This document shows, one piece after another, positions 37,131-49,068 of a stretch of 64,000 nucleotides of DNA. This stretch comes from Ctenosaura bakeri (taxonomy: Eukaryota > Chordata > Lepidosauria > Squamata > Iguanidae). A program made the position numbers and the translations under genes. Location of the stretch: NCBI GenBank assembly GCA_948474755.1, contig CAOLHI010000651.1, positions 248,001-312,000 of the forward strand. Direction: 5' to 3'. The notes under the pieces were generated by a model. The model was not told the DNA's origin and searched no databases. It saw only the letters and a list, made by a program, of their open reading frames with translations. Within the stretch, counting starts at the first letter, position 1. The number at the start of each line of letters is the position of its first letter.

Positions 37131-37218
37131 GGACATTTCTGCACTAGCCTGTTATAGCGCTATAATTCCACTTTCAACATCCTATGGAATCCTGGGGTTT
37201 GCAGTTTAGGGAGGGGCT
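37131..37218. mobile_element. Palindromic MITE, left half only
   Basis: From ggacatttctgcactagcc through ctataattccactttcaac to ggggtttgcagtttaggg it matches the left half of 8426-8596. The right arm is absent. Confidence 0.7.
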
Positions 37219-37871
37219 GGCTTATGTAGCTTATGATGGTGGGAAGTAATTCTTGTACATTTGCTCTAAATTGTATTCCCTCAATTTTGTTTATTCATTT
37301 ATTCACTCATTCTTATTTAAGACATGTATGTGTTGCCCCTGAGCTTACAAAGATCCCAAAAGAAATGTACAACAGATAACTATGTCTATGTGATCTGTTG
37401 TATTGCCGAGTAATGTTGTAAATACTTCACTGAGTACTCTGAAGAGGGTAATTTCCCATAACACACTCATACACACACTTACCCTACATCAAGAGATCTG
37501 TGTCAAAAAATTGCTTTTTCAAATACATGTCTAAGGTTATTGTAGATATCTGGGTATCAACAGCTGTCTCTGGTAAAGCTGGTAAAGCTACTAGCATTTT
37601 TTTCTTTATTTTGCTTTTTTATTTATGACCCTATAAATAAGTAGTGCATAACAAAAAACAGCTATAACTGACCTGATGCTCCTTCCAGATGTGTTGGACT
37701 GTAACTCCCAACATCCCTAGCTAACATGGAGAATGATGGAAGTTGAAACGAATACATTTGGAGACAACCAGGTGGAGAAGGTTGGCATAAAGTGCAGTAG
37801 ACATGCTTGTATTCCAGTGCATAAAAAGGCAGATATAAAACTCTGGAAATACAGCCAGCTTTTTGCCTTTT
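37219..37871. other. Intron 3, no gene seen
   Basis: Contains a diverged copy of the common reptile motif (ccttccagatgtgttggact, gtaactcccaacatccctag) near 37682-37725, probably a MITE end. Otherwise unassigned. Confidence 0.45.
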
Positions 37872-37879
37872 GGCTAGAG

Positions 37880-38067
37880 CAGTGATTCTCAACCTGGGGG
37901 TCGGGACCCCTTTGGGGGTCGCACGACCCTTTCACAGGGGTCGCCTAAGACCTCGCTTCAAGCCCTTCTCAGGTTGAGCTTCTGACACTATGATAATGGT
38001 TGGGGGTCACCACAACACGAGAAACTGTATTAAAGGGTCACGGCATTAGGAAGGTTGAGAACCACTG
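37880..38067. mobile_element. SPIN-like hAT element (short internal-deletion derivative)
   Basis: A 188-bp element with 16-bp terminal inverted repeats, CAGTGATTCTCAACCT and (reversed right end) CAGTGGTTCTCAACCT, differing at one position. It is flanked by a perfect 8-bp duplication GGCTAGAG (37872-37879 and 38068-38075), the hAT hallmark. The subterminal words gggacccctttgggggtcg, ttcacaggggtcgcctaag, gttgggggtcaccacaac, tgtattaaagggtc and ggcattaggaaggttgagaa are those of SPIN elements as I know them from family knowledge. No transposase is encoded. Confidence 0.88.
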
Positions 38068-38075
38068 GGCTAGAG

Positions 38076-39034
38076 AGTTAGCCTCGGATGAACCTCAGGT
38101 AATGTGATGTTAATGTGAAGCCCAATGCCATTTATTTTTGTAAAGTAATGCCTGCAGGGAAGAATGAAGAGAGTCAAGGCAGCAGGAGTGCTTAACCATT
38201 ACCCTGCTTCAAGTGTGTTACTAAAAACTAGTTTTTTCCATGACCATATAATATCCTATATGGGGGAGAAGGGACTGCTGGGAAGCAGTTTGGAACCATG
38301 AAACAATTAGTGGGGAAAGAAATAAGTGCCCTTTTCCCAGTTTCCACTCATAGACTTTCTTTTAAAACAGCATTTATTTTACCTTTTTAAGTAAATAGTA
38401 TCAGGGTTCTAATATATGAATAGCTGCATACTGTGTGTGGCCTGGGGCAGGGTACTTGGCTTCAAATTTATGAAGTTCTCCGTGCACCAACAAATATTAG
38501 CCTAATCTTAAATACCATGGTTTCCCAAGAAAAAAAGGTAGTAGTTGCATCACTTCCTGAATTACATTGTTAGATGTAACCACATGAAAATCAAGGCCAG
38601 GTCTCCCATACTTTAATAGATATGTAGAAGAGAGGATGGGAGCAGCAAACTCTATTTTCCACACAAAATTAAGATATTAGTAGATGTTCCTTTCCTTCCA
38701 GCTTGTGTTGCAGCTGCTCACCGATGTGTATCTTCTGCAGTGGGGACTGCTGCAGGAAAGAGGGAAAGAGTGGGATGAAATCAGATTGCCTGCTTAGTTC
38801 TTCTCTGCTCATGCTACTATAATAGCCACATGCACCTATTGTAATATTTTTGCAGAATGTGTATTGTTTACCATCCTTAAATTAACTGATGTAGACAAGC
38901 ATCTTGGACAATACTCTATTTTTGTTTTTGTAAAATAGTGTATAAATTACGCAGTATACAGTCATACCAGCCGGTGCTGTGGATAAACAAGGTAATAAGC
39001 ATGGGATTGTAATGTATGCACCAGTGTGTGGCTA
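38076..39034. other. Intron 3, no gene seen
   Basis: AT-rich unique-looking sequence with no supported feature. Confidence 0.55.
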
Positions 39035-39155
39035 AGTTATTGTGGTGGACTAGAACTTCCAGTCAGCATGGCCAATGGCCATACAGGTTGGGGATTCTGA
39101 GAGTTAGAGTGTGTGTGTGTGTGTGTATTTGTTATTTCAACTTTCCCAGGCTCTG
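39035..39155. mobile_element. hAT-like MITE, diverged copy with a GT microsatellite
   Basis: Palindromic words ggactagaacttccagtc and ggggattctgagagttag surround catggccaatggccat. The right end atttcaactttcccaggctctgg matches the end of the element at 4469-4575. A (GT)n run sits at about 39109-39126 inside the right half. Confidence 0.5.
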
Positions 39156-39654
39156 GTCTGCATGAGCAAGAAGTTATTACCCCAAAATTCATTTTCATAA
39201 AACAAACACCAACAATTTTTGGGTTCTGTAATCATGTCCATGCAGCATCCCAGACAACATTACAGGACAGGATTTCAGAATTCTGTGGTCATCTTTGTTA
39301 TCTCTGTTTTACATTCAGAATTGTATACCCCCATCACTCCCTTTGATAATGATGTAAATTGGGAGCAAGTGGTTATAATAGACATGGTGCAGTCTCCTTT
39401 TTAACTGGTTCTTAATTTATGGGCAACACAGACAAATAAGATTAAAACTGAATTATGTCTCCATCTAACAAAAATGCACATGCTAATAGCTTTGGAGTTC
39501 ATTTCTACAAGAGAGGGTAAAGTGAGCCATAAATTTTATGCCAATCTTTTCTGCCTGTCATTTTGAGATTGCCATTTATGCTGACTTGAATAGGCAGGGG
39601 CCTAGCAATAACCTGACAAATGAGAAATGATTTTTAAAATGCTATCTCTGCTTC

Positions 39655-39779
39655 TTGTTGTTGTTGTCAAGTCGTTGTTGTTAAGTCATTTCCAACTTAT
39701 GACAACACTAAAGCAAGCCTATCATGCAGTTTTCTTGGCAAGATTTGTTCAGAGAGGGTTTGCTGTTGCCTTCCTCTAA
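39655..39779 (-). mobile_element. MIR-like SINE, part 1 of a split copy
   Basis: The order ttgttgttgtcaagtcg, catttccaacttatgacaac, gttttcttggcaagattt, ttgctgttgccttcctctaa matches the 3' half of the MIR-like SINE in reverse. The element resumes at 40258 after the inserted GC-rich transposon. Confidence 0.75.
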
Positions 39780-40257
39780 GGCCCTTTCCACGTGCGGAGG
39801 AAGAAACGGGCAAAAACACGCTAAAACGGAGCTTACCTGAAACCGGTTAAGTCCATCGCCACGTGGAGCAGCACGTTTTCGTTGCTCCACACTTGTCTGC
39901 GTCCCGCGGCATCCTGTGTCGGCCAAAATGGTGGCGCGCGGCTGGCGGAGGCTCTCCACCAACCGGAAAAGCTCACCAGCCGGAAGCCCGCCCCCTGGCA
40001 GGTCTGCAGGCGCGCCCTTGTGCACGCCTGCAAATCTACACCAGGCACTGCGACAGGGCTGCACGCCCCGTGCCTTTTAAAAACCTAATGAAAAATGGTT
40101 TTTAGAAAGCATGTGGCAGCGCCACTTTCGGTCGCCCTAGCGCGGATTGGGGTGTAGAACTATGCAAAAGTGGTCCGCCCCAATCCACTTTACGGTGTAG
40201 ATTAGCTCCATCAGAGGTCGCTCTACAACGTTTTTTAATCTCTGTATGGAAAGGGCC
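39780..40257. mobile_element. GC-rich MITE family B (TAA duplication), nested in a SINE
   Basis: A 478-bp element with ends GGCCCTTTCCACGTGC and TATGGAAAGGGCC, flanked by TAA at 39777-39779 and 40258-40260. It is CpG- and GC-rich in the left two thirds. Its interior differs from family A, but the first bases of the ends and the 3-bp duplication are shared. Removing it rejoins the SINE as ttcctctaagactgag. The ORFs of 118 and 80 codons across it are not genes. Confidence 0.85.
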
Positions 40258-40390
40258 TAAGACTGAGAAAGTGTGGCTTGCCCAAGGTCAGTCAGTGGGT
40301 TTCCATGGCTGAGTTGGGATTTGAACCTTGATCTTCTAGTATGTAGTCCAATGGTCAAACCACTACATCGTGCCTGCTGCCTCTGCTTAA
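40258..40390 (-). mobile_element. MIR-like SINE, part 2 of a split copy
   Basis: Continues with gagaaagtgtggcttgccc, aaggtcagtcagtgggttt, ccatggctgagttggg, atttgaaccttgatcttc (reverse B box) and ggtcaaaccactacatcgtg. Confidence 0.8.
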
Positions 40391-40470
40391 TCTGTATTAA
40401 TCCTCATATTGAGCAACTTGCAGCAGTTGGTGCAATGAAAACCTGGGCTGCTAGAAGCCTGTATGGAGGG

Positions 40471-40472
<2 letters not shown>

Positions 40473-40502
<30 letters not shown>
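40473..40502. repeat. (CA)n microsatellite
   Basis: About fifteen CA units. Confidence 0.95.
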
Positions 40503-40503
<1 letters not shown>

Positions 40504-41079
40504 CCTACCAGTTTTAATTTTTGAGGAGCATTTCCTCCTCCCTCAGCCACTTGCATAGCAGAGACCAATATATGTGGACCTCGGAATAACCTATGTGTGG
40601 AAGATCTGTGAATGAATCACCCCATGTTGAGATTATAGTCTGAGTTAAATTTGTGTACCCCTTGCTACATATTGCCTCTTTAAGAAGCAAGTCCAGAAGG
40701 ATTCAAAGCAAGTAACAGGTCTTCTGGAAGAAACAGAAGAGAACATTTTCAGTTTGAGTTAGGACTGAGAACAAGATGAGGCATTTTTTCCCACTTAAGA
40801 GGCAAACACAACCCTAGACCCTAATGAGGTAAGTCTTATGTTTCTTAAATGATGCTCTGTGTTTGAGGTTTTTAATACATTCTGTTATTTGAAGACATCT
40901 ATGTATACTGCTATGCTGTTTCCCTTAACTGGGAACAAGTCTATTGGAAGTGTTATCCAAAGTATACACACAGCATCGGCTTTCTCATATGGAAGTTTGG
41001 GTTAACCAAATAATATAATTAGAGATAAATAAGCAGGGTTTTGCCATGGCAGATGGACTATAGACCACGGCTTTTTATT

Positions 41080-42225
41080 AAACCACCTGCAAGAGAAATA
41101 CATGTGTTTGCTGAAGAAATACTTAAGTGCTGTCTCTGTAGATCTGGCCTCTGCTTTTGCTAGAATAAATAGAGAGAAGTTGTGCCGTAAACTTTAGAGT
41201 AGTGGAATAGACACATGCCTACTGATTTTGATGATGAGGTTATATAGTCTGATAATGTAATTCAACTAAGAATGGTAAGAAAGGACAATTATCAGAGGAG
41301 ATTTATTAAAAAGGTGTACAGGAAGGGTTTTGGCTGGCACTAGTTACGTTTAATATTTGTTATAAATGATATAATTGCACAAATGTCCTGTGATTTTCCT
41401 GTGATGGCAAGGGCTCATATATAGAACATTTTCTTATGTGCTGATGATGATATGGCCCTTGTATCACAAAATGTAATAGATATGAGGAGACTGCTGAAAA
41501 TTTGAGGGAGGTTCGTAATAAGTAATGACTCTTGTGGGTTTTGGCATTCATCTGCCTAAATAGAAATGGGCATTGAATGGGCACCAGTCTGTAACCAATG
41601 TAATTATCTGCTTTTCCCAGAAAAGTCTGCTTTCCTAGAGGCTGCTTTTCCCAGAATGGATCTTGGATTAGCCACTTGTCAGCTGTTAAACTGAAGGCTC
41701 AAAAATGTAGGCAAACGGTATTAAAATTTGCAAGAGTCAAAGGGGGGCAACATAGTTATTCCAGCCATTAAAGTTTTGCTTGGAAAATATATTCCACAAA
41801 TTACATATGGGTAAGAGATGGGACTTCTTAGGAAAATAGAATCAATAGAGAGCTATTTCCTAACGTGCTACTGGGTCTCTCTCCAGGTACTGCTGTCTGC
41901 TATATGTGGGCTGAACTTGGAATAATGCCAATAATGTATTCTGTGTTACATGTGATTTTCTTTTACTTCTTCAAAGTTTAATTACTCAGCCAGTGAAATA
42001 GTAATACAGTGTGTAGGAGAGCTTCCAAAAGCAGTGGACTAGCAAAATCTGAAGAATATCTGAGGAACTTTGCTTTTGATCCTACAGTTTCGGTATCCAG
42101 TGACATAAAACAAATCCATAAATCTATTAAAAAGCAGTTGCAGGAGTATTATGCCAGGATGGACATTGAAGAAATTAGGGTGTCTAGATTATCTTCTAGT
42201 TTTCCTGTTCTAAAAACATGACATT
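41080..42225 (+). mobile_element. Decayed non-LTR retrotransposon, reverse-transcriptase region
   Basis: Frame-broken pieces of a reverse transcriptase appear in order: HLQEKYMCLLKKYLSAVSVD followed by LASAFARINREKLC (the DxxxAFD-R-LW region, first Asp kept), then a CADDDMALVSQN segment (the YADD catalytic region), then LGLSPGTAVCYMWAELGIMP and a 70-codon open stretch at 42009-42221 (KSSGLAKSEEYLRNFAFDP). The second half resembles R4- or NeSL-type LINE proteins, but I cannot fix the clade. Many stops; not functional. Confidence 0.55.
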
Positions 42226-45200
42226 AGGAAGAGAAATATTTGACTGAGATCACTCTACCCTTTTTCTGTAGGGCATTTACAGTCTTTCATTTTGTGTGGC
42301 AAATTATATGAAAACCCAAGAGAAAAAAATACTTGCTGTTTGGAGCCTATAGCTGATCTTAGTGATGGGAACAAAACTAAATAATTGCTGTCTGGTTCAG
42401 TTAAATCAGTCCTAGTTAATGTATCCAGATTTGCAGTGAAAGCAGCCCAGCTCAGAATTGCCCATGAGAATAATTGAGATTAATTGTTTCTCATGAGAAA
42501 TGTGGATTAGTAAATACATTTTTAAGGTTTGTATTTGTATTTTGTGTTCTGGATATTTTTATATTTTTAAGATGATTTTTCAACCTTTTGCTATTATCTT
42601 TTATTGTACTTATTATTATCGATTTTTCTTTTTGCTATAATCTGTATTTGGTTGCCTAATAACAGTGTAATAATAAAATTGGAAAACTGTTTCCCTTAAC
42701 CAAAACTTCAGGGCATAGGCTGGATAGGAAACAGACTGAGCCACTTAAATCTGTGTGATATCCAATGCAGTTTCTAAAAATTGGCAATAGTATAGGTGAT
42801 TAAACATTAATCCAGTTATAACCACGGTCCAGTTATGACCAAGATGGGAAATGACAGCAAAGCTAAAATACATAGAAGGCCTGAAATCGTCTGCTTGTTT
42901 TCTTTCAGAGCCATCAATATGTGATAAGAAACTTTAGGTCTTACATGTGCGTGCACAAGAAATTTCATATGGCCTTCTACTTGGAAAATTGTGCATTGCT
43001 TCTTTTTCTTTTGAACATATAGCTGGCATCTGATGACACAACTAACCAGGGAACAGCAGAACCCCTGGCTTATAGTACACAAGTAGTGTCCTGGTGCACA
43101 CTATTCAGTCACCTTGGTTACAGCAAGAACAGCTAAGCCAGTGGTTCTCAATCTTTAGTCCTCCATGCGTTTTAGACTTCAAGTTTCAGAACTCTAAAAC
43201 ATCGGCTATGCTGGTTATGACTTCTGGGCCAAACAAACCACAGAGTTTCACACTGTGGTTTGTTCATTGTATCATTTCAAACACAGGCACAGCCATAATT
43301 CCTGATTGGTTTTTCTCTAAAAAATTAGACAAAAATTTTTTAAAACAAGCTCTGGATTTTTTTGCCAGGCTTGTTGGGTAGAAACATGCCAGAATGTTGG
43401 ATGGGAAAGGGGGTGTTAAGGAGAGATTATGGCATAATTACCAAAACCAGCAAGTGGAGTAAGTAGAGGTGGAGATTATTTCTCCCAAAGGAATCTAACT
43501 TGACCATTTCAGCCAATTCTTATTTTAACCAGTGCACCTGAATGGCAGATTTTTCAATAAAAATCAGGTAGGGAAATATTGAATCTTCCCTCTATATGTG
43601 CTAGTGCCAATCCACCCTGAGACTCTGTGTGCTTACTGTACAATAAATAGAAATCTCAAGCTGCACACTATGTGTGATTAACATAGTGTGCCATTTGACC
43701 CTATCCAAAGTCATTTGGTAAATGCTCATTCTAAGTAAACATGGAAGAAATAAAGCTCCATATAAGATTTTTGGCACAAAGTGGCATAGGTCTCAGGCTA
43801 CTTCACTGCATGCAGTAACAACTGCATTAATCCATAGGTACTGCGAATGCAGTGCTGCTACTGGATAGCTTTGAAACAAAAAATCATTCTTGAAAGTTTT
43901 CTGTTGCCTAGAAAATTGTCACTTACACAGGTAACCTGTTTACAATACCAAGCATTAAGAGCCCATCAACAAAATTACTATCCTTCTCAACAGCAGAATG
44001 CCCTACCAGTAATTTGTGGGACAATGATACCTCTGAAATAAGAGAGAACAAACTCCCATCTGGTTTTTAAAGTCTTTTCAGCCTGTTCAAATGAAGACAG
44101 TTGTCCCCACATTTAAACGAGACAGGACAATATGAACAGAGTCACAACTTCTTTAATGCAACTGATCTGTAACAGGAATAAACAGTTCTCGTATGTGTGC
44201 TGCTTTATCACATATCACACTGCATGTGATAGTTAGGATGGCTACATCTGGTCATCAACCTTGCCAGATGACCTCACTCTGACTGCTAGCTTGAGATCAA
44301 CAACTTTCTGTTCCATGTTCTCACAGCCAAATCATTTTCAGGGTAGGAAGAATTGCAAGCAGCAGCATCAACCTCAAGTAGTCTAGCCTTTGAGGTCAGC
44401 AGAGCTACCAGTGAGAGGTCTCTTGTTCTGTTCCCTCCTGTTGGTCACCAGATTCCTGCTGGTGATCCTTAGTCTGAGGTTGGGGGAAGGTAGCACAGCC
44501 ATTGAGAGTGTGTCACTCCTCCCATACGCAGATTAATATTGTTGCTTCTGATGGCCTGACTGAGCTGTCTGCAGACTTTTGAGTGTTCACCCTCAAGAAG
44601 AAAAGCACACACCCTCAGCAATAATTGTGGGGGAATGGCAATAATTTTACCAACAACCAAGGTAGTGACTCTCTGCAGGTAATATAAAAGGCAACTGGTA
44701 GAGATATGAAGTGCTTTTATAAGATGCCTTGTTATAAGTTATATCCAGCTGAAAGACTAAGACCCTCTTATGTAAATTATGTACAACTCCCATTTTGCAT
44801 CCTTCCTTTTCCCACTCTCTGCAGGCATTCTGTTTATCATATTCAGCAAATGGTAAATATACTGAGTCTAAGAGACACAGTCTAAGAGAGGCAGGAGATA
44901 TACTACTGAACGAGGTAACATTTGATCCTTGGGAAATACCCTCCTGGGCACAAAAAGCAGGAAGCCAGTGTTACTATTTTTGAGTCCAGAAGAAAACCAA
45001 TGAGGGTTGATCTGGGTAATGTTTTGAAAATAGAAATGACCAGTGCTTTTCCATCTTGCCCTTTTTGTGAAAGTCTGGAAGCCAAGTTATAAATCTGTTC
45101 ACACATTCTGTATTCTTAGACATGATTAAACCTTAGCTTTGAACATCAATCATCACCCATAAAATCGGTGTAGTTCATTTAGTCAATATCTGCAGCCCGA

Positions 45201-46794
45201 CTTCAGATGTATGATTGTGTAACTCTTTCTTAGAACTGCTAATTCTGGCCTCCTGTCCACTTATCAACAGAATAGATGGGGCAATTGTAAGACATGTTTC
45301 CTTACATACTTTTCCAGCATGGAAGTTCAAGTTGTCTCTGTTTTCCTGGTGGTTGGCTTGCAGAAACCCTCTTGCTACTTCTTGAATAAGAACTTGGGTA
45401 TTGTTCCACTCACTGGAATGCCACAGTAATTTTCTGTATATGAAAATACTGCCCTTATACAGGAGAGGTAGAAGTGTAAACCTCTGTCTTAGACTAAATG
45501 TGTTTTCTTAGTGAGATTTTAAGGCAAACATGCTACTGTGTGTCAGATAAAGGGCAAGAAAGAAGGACCATACAAAAGCAAGTTTGCCTGAACATGTTGT
45601 CCTTTTGATGCTTTAATGCACACTGGATTATCTTGTGCATTTCTTGCTAATGTTTATCATTCCACTCCTTGGAAGTATCAGCTTGAAGAAATAGGCAGGA
45701 TTACTGATAATGAATCCTGTATAAGATCTCAAATCTGCAAGGTCCAACATACATTGGAGAAGCATGCATGCTATTTTTTCAGCATTCTGACATATTCTTG
45801 ATATCAATGCTGATACAGTCTTTGTAGGAGCACCTAACTTCCTGCATGTATCTCATCTCTTAAGGAAGCCCAAGATGAGGCAGATAATTAAGATGTGTGA
45901 GGCTGTAATTCAAGACCATGGCTCTAGCAGACTGGCAACTCATCTCTTAAACATGTGTGTATCTGAAATAAAACTTTCAATCTCAAGAGGACACTCTGAT
46001 GATAAAATGGTCTCCAGTCCTTGAAAGCTTAAATGCCAAAAAATCAGCAGGGTTTTTTTTTAAAAAAAAATGCCCTAAGACTCTTTCCTTGTAATTTTAC
46101 CTGAATTCCTGGTGCATTAGTACATAAACTTAGATGGGTTTAAAGGCGAGATTGGACTAGGTATAAAGAAACTTTGATCTTCTGGATTATGTTTCACTAC
46201 CATGCCTGTTTCCCAAGCTGTTGGTCATGATGGCTGGGGTGCTGGATGACTACAGGTTGTTCATGATGGGATTAGAAAAATTTACAAAGCCTCATGAATA
46301 GTTACTAGTGATTGTGCTTGTTTGCATCCTTCAAGTTCTGTGTCCACTTGTGGCTTCTTTGTCACTTGTGGGTTCAGGGAAGCACCTGTTTAAACATTAA
46401 AGTGGCAAACTTGGTTGCACTGAAAGGGTGACAGGGACTATAGAAATAGATAGATGGAGTGTTGCCCATCCTGACTTAGAGATTGTAAATGTAGACTTGC
46501 ATATGGGAAGCCCAGTTTTATGTTCTTCTACAGCATAAAGCCCTTCGATAGTCTTGGGCAGATTACTATCTTTCTCTGTAATTTTTACATCCAAAAGTTG
46601 TGCTTACAATAAAATGTTTCCTTGAGCTTCTTAGGGACAGGGCAGAGCAGAGTACAGGCAACAATGACATACGGTTCCTATGTAGCTTTGGAATGCTAGT
46701 CAGAATGCCAAAAATACTCTATTGGTAAGATAAATTAACTTGGAGTGGGGAAAAAGAGCTAAAGCAATTAAAAGACATTTTTTTTAAAACTGCA
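42226..46794. other. Intron 3, no gene seen
   Basis: Mostly unique-looking. A probable hAT MITE end begins near 43138 (CAGTGGTTCTCAATCTTTAG), but its partner end is not evident. An 11-bp inverted repeat GCACACTATGT / ACATAGTGTGC lies at 43662-43690. No supported exon. Confidence 0.45.
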
Positions 46795-47260
46795 TGGATA
46801 AATCATAGAATCCTAGAGTTGCAAGGGAGCCCGAAGGCCATCTAACTCCAACCCTCTGCCTGTGCAAGACTCCACCACTAAAGTACCTCTGAAAGATGGG
46901 TATCCAACTTCCCTTTAAAAAACTCCAGTGAAGAAGAGTCAGCCATCTCCATGGAAGTCTATCTACATCGCTTATCAGGAAATTCTTTTCAGTGTTTAGA
47001 TGGAATCCTGTTTCTTGTAATTTGAATCCATTGGTTTGGCTCCTGTCCTCTGGAGCAGCAGAAAAGAAGCTTACTCCATCTTCCATGTGACAGCGCTGCA
47101 GTTATTTGAAGATGGTCAGCATATGACCTACCAGCCTTCCCACTTCCAGACTAAACATACCCAGTTCCCTCAACCGCTCCTCATAGAGATTGGTGTGCAG
47201 CCCCTTAACGTCTTAATCAGCCTCTTCTGGACAAGTTCCAGCTCAACCACAATGAAGCCA
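46795..47260 (-). mobile_element. CR1/L3-type LINE 3' fragment, antisense
   Basis: Read on the minus strand it ends in the CR1-style tail (atcatagaatcctagagttg on the + strand). It encodes GVSFFSAAPEDRSQTNGFKL followed by QETGFHLN, the conserved C-terminal reverse-transcriptase part (compare FSAAPETRTRSNGFKLQERR in the copy at 55.7 kb). Further upstream the frame is broken. Confidence 0.75.
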
Positions 47261-48078
47261 TGGTCTTATGGGGGCGATCCCCTGTGTCTTTCTCAAAGCC
47301 TAATTCCACTTTGAGGTTAGTTTGTGTGGCACAAACATTTCTACCATCATTCAGTTTCCTCTGACTGATTCCTAGATTGAAAAGTAGCACAGAATTCAGA
47401 CTACAGGATTGTTGCATAAAAAACAAAAGCTATTACCCTAATTCATGCTTGCTACTAGCCTCCATGAAAATGTTCCATGTCAAATCCCAGTGGCTCAGAA
47501 ACGAAAAACATCAGTGATAGTGGCCAATGAAGTAGCCTAAAAGGCCAGGTTTAGTACACAATAATCTCATTGCATATGCCTGAGATTCTTTGTACAGGCA
47601 AACTAGTCCTAAACTCTATGTGCCTGTCTGCACACATATACATATTTGTCCACGAGACCCTTTTATGTTGCTTGTGCAATTATTGCTCACTTTTACCTTG
47701 TATTCCACTCTCCTGTTTTGTGAATATCAGGGAGTTCCTTCAGACACTACTTAAAATAATTAGCTCTCTAGCCAGCAAAGTGCAGATGAAGAGGGTGGGA
47801 AGTTTGCTCTCTGTTTGCTCTTGGTCCTCTTATGAATTCTCATCAGTTATCCCCTGCTGCTGCTGCCTGCTCCTCCATCACAAGCAGTTTTTAACCCACA
47901 CAGCCATAGTATCCACGAAAGTGCTTCTCCTGTACGATAAGCTGCAGAATATGCATTCACTGAAGTCCTGGTGTAGCTGGGAGATGCATTATTTCCCAAA
48001 ACAGAGTGTTTTTTTCATCCAGACATTATTTAGCACAAGGTTGCAGACAGAGATACTGTTATGCTTAAATAAATAGTA
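47261..48078. other. Intron 3, no supported gene
   Basis: Holds a 168-codon + strand frame (47570-48076), Cys/Leu/Ser-rich. It has no recognisable domain and no similarity to a known repeat protein that I can see. I treat it as chance. Confidence 0.4.
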
Positions 48079-48604
48079 CAATAACCCTTCCACATTCGTG
48101 AGGGTTGAAGGTCAGAACCCTCGTCAAAGTGGGAAAATCACGAATAACTCCCCCCAGCAGTTCCCCTCCCATTCCCCTCCGGAGCTTCCCCTCTCCCTTT
48201 GCTTTGCCTCTGGCCCCAGCTATGGCCGGGGGAGAAAAAAGACAACCTAAAACGCTTACCGGTACTTTCCCCTCAGACAGAGAAGAGGGGGGCTTTGGAG
48301 TTCTGATTATTTCCAGTGGCCACCTTGAGAAAGGAGAAGTAGGAGCAAAGAGAGCACCTGACCAGTCAGCAGCCAATACACAGCAGAATGTGTAACCACA
48401 TGGCAGAGGGGCCATGCCTTCAACAGTGGGAGGGGGCTTTGCTCACCCTAAAGGAAAAAATAGCCATTTTAAATACAAGTCTGGCAAGCCTGGGGTGAAG
48501 AATGCAAGTGGTAGAAAAGGAAAATTTGTGGGGGGAGGTAAGCACATGCCTCACAAATAATCAAATTCATGAAGGTCAAACCCGCAAATGTGGAGGAAGA
48601 ACTG
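48079..48604. mobile_element. Tigger/pogo-like element, copy 4 (third subfamily)
   Basis: Ends CAATAACCCTTCCACATTCG and, reversed on the right, CAGTTCTTCCTCCACATTTG, with TA flanking (48077-48078 and 48605-48606). Length is 526 bp, with a moderately GC-rich interior. Confidence 0.7.
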
Positions 48605-49068
48605 TATATGTCTTTTTATCTCACAGAACCCTAATCAGCAGCAATATCTACTCTTTATGCCTAATGTAGGGTGGATATTCTAGGAAAAGAAAAGGTAAGT
48701 GGCATTATGACTTATGGATCAGTACAAAATAGAAATACTTGAAAATCAAGCAAGCTCAAAGGAAAATCAAGCAAAGTTTTTCTTTATTAGAAAATCAGTG
48801 TCTTATTTCCACATGCCCAGTATATTTGCATAAAGGTATCCCTACTTCCACATAAAGGAAGGGGGCAGCCTGAAACATTTTGCTGCCTGAAGCACAGCAG
48901 CAAATGGTGTCACACTCTTCATTCAAGTCAAGGTGCATAGTATCCAAACCTAGCCAAGTTATTTTGGCACATGAGGCAGGAAATGCCACAAGTCCTTTTC
49001 ATCTTTGATGGGTAAAAATATAATAACAATAAGCTAAAGAGCTATGTGTTCCCCTTTTATGATACCTA
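48605..49068. other. Intron 3, no gene seen
   Basis: A near-repeat gaaaatcaagcaa occurs twice near 48740-48775. Nothing else supported. Confidence 0.5.

Noticed and set aside
39708..40105. ORFs of 118 and 80 codons across a CpG-rich patch that could be mistaken for a CpG-island gene
   Set aside because: The patch is a transposon with inverted ends and TAA duplication nested in a SINE.
47570..48076. A 168-codon + strand ORF in STON2 intron 3
   Set aside because: No domain, no similarity to a known gene or repeat protein, no visible exon structure; long AT-moderate introns produce frames of this length by chance.
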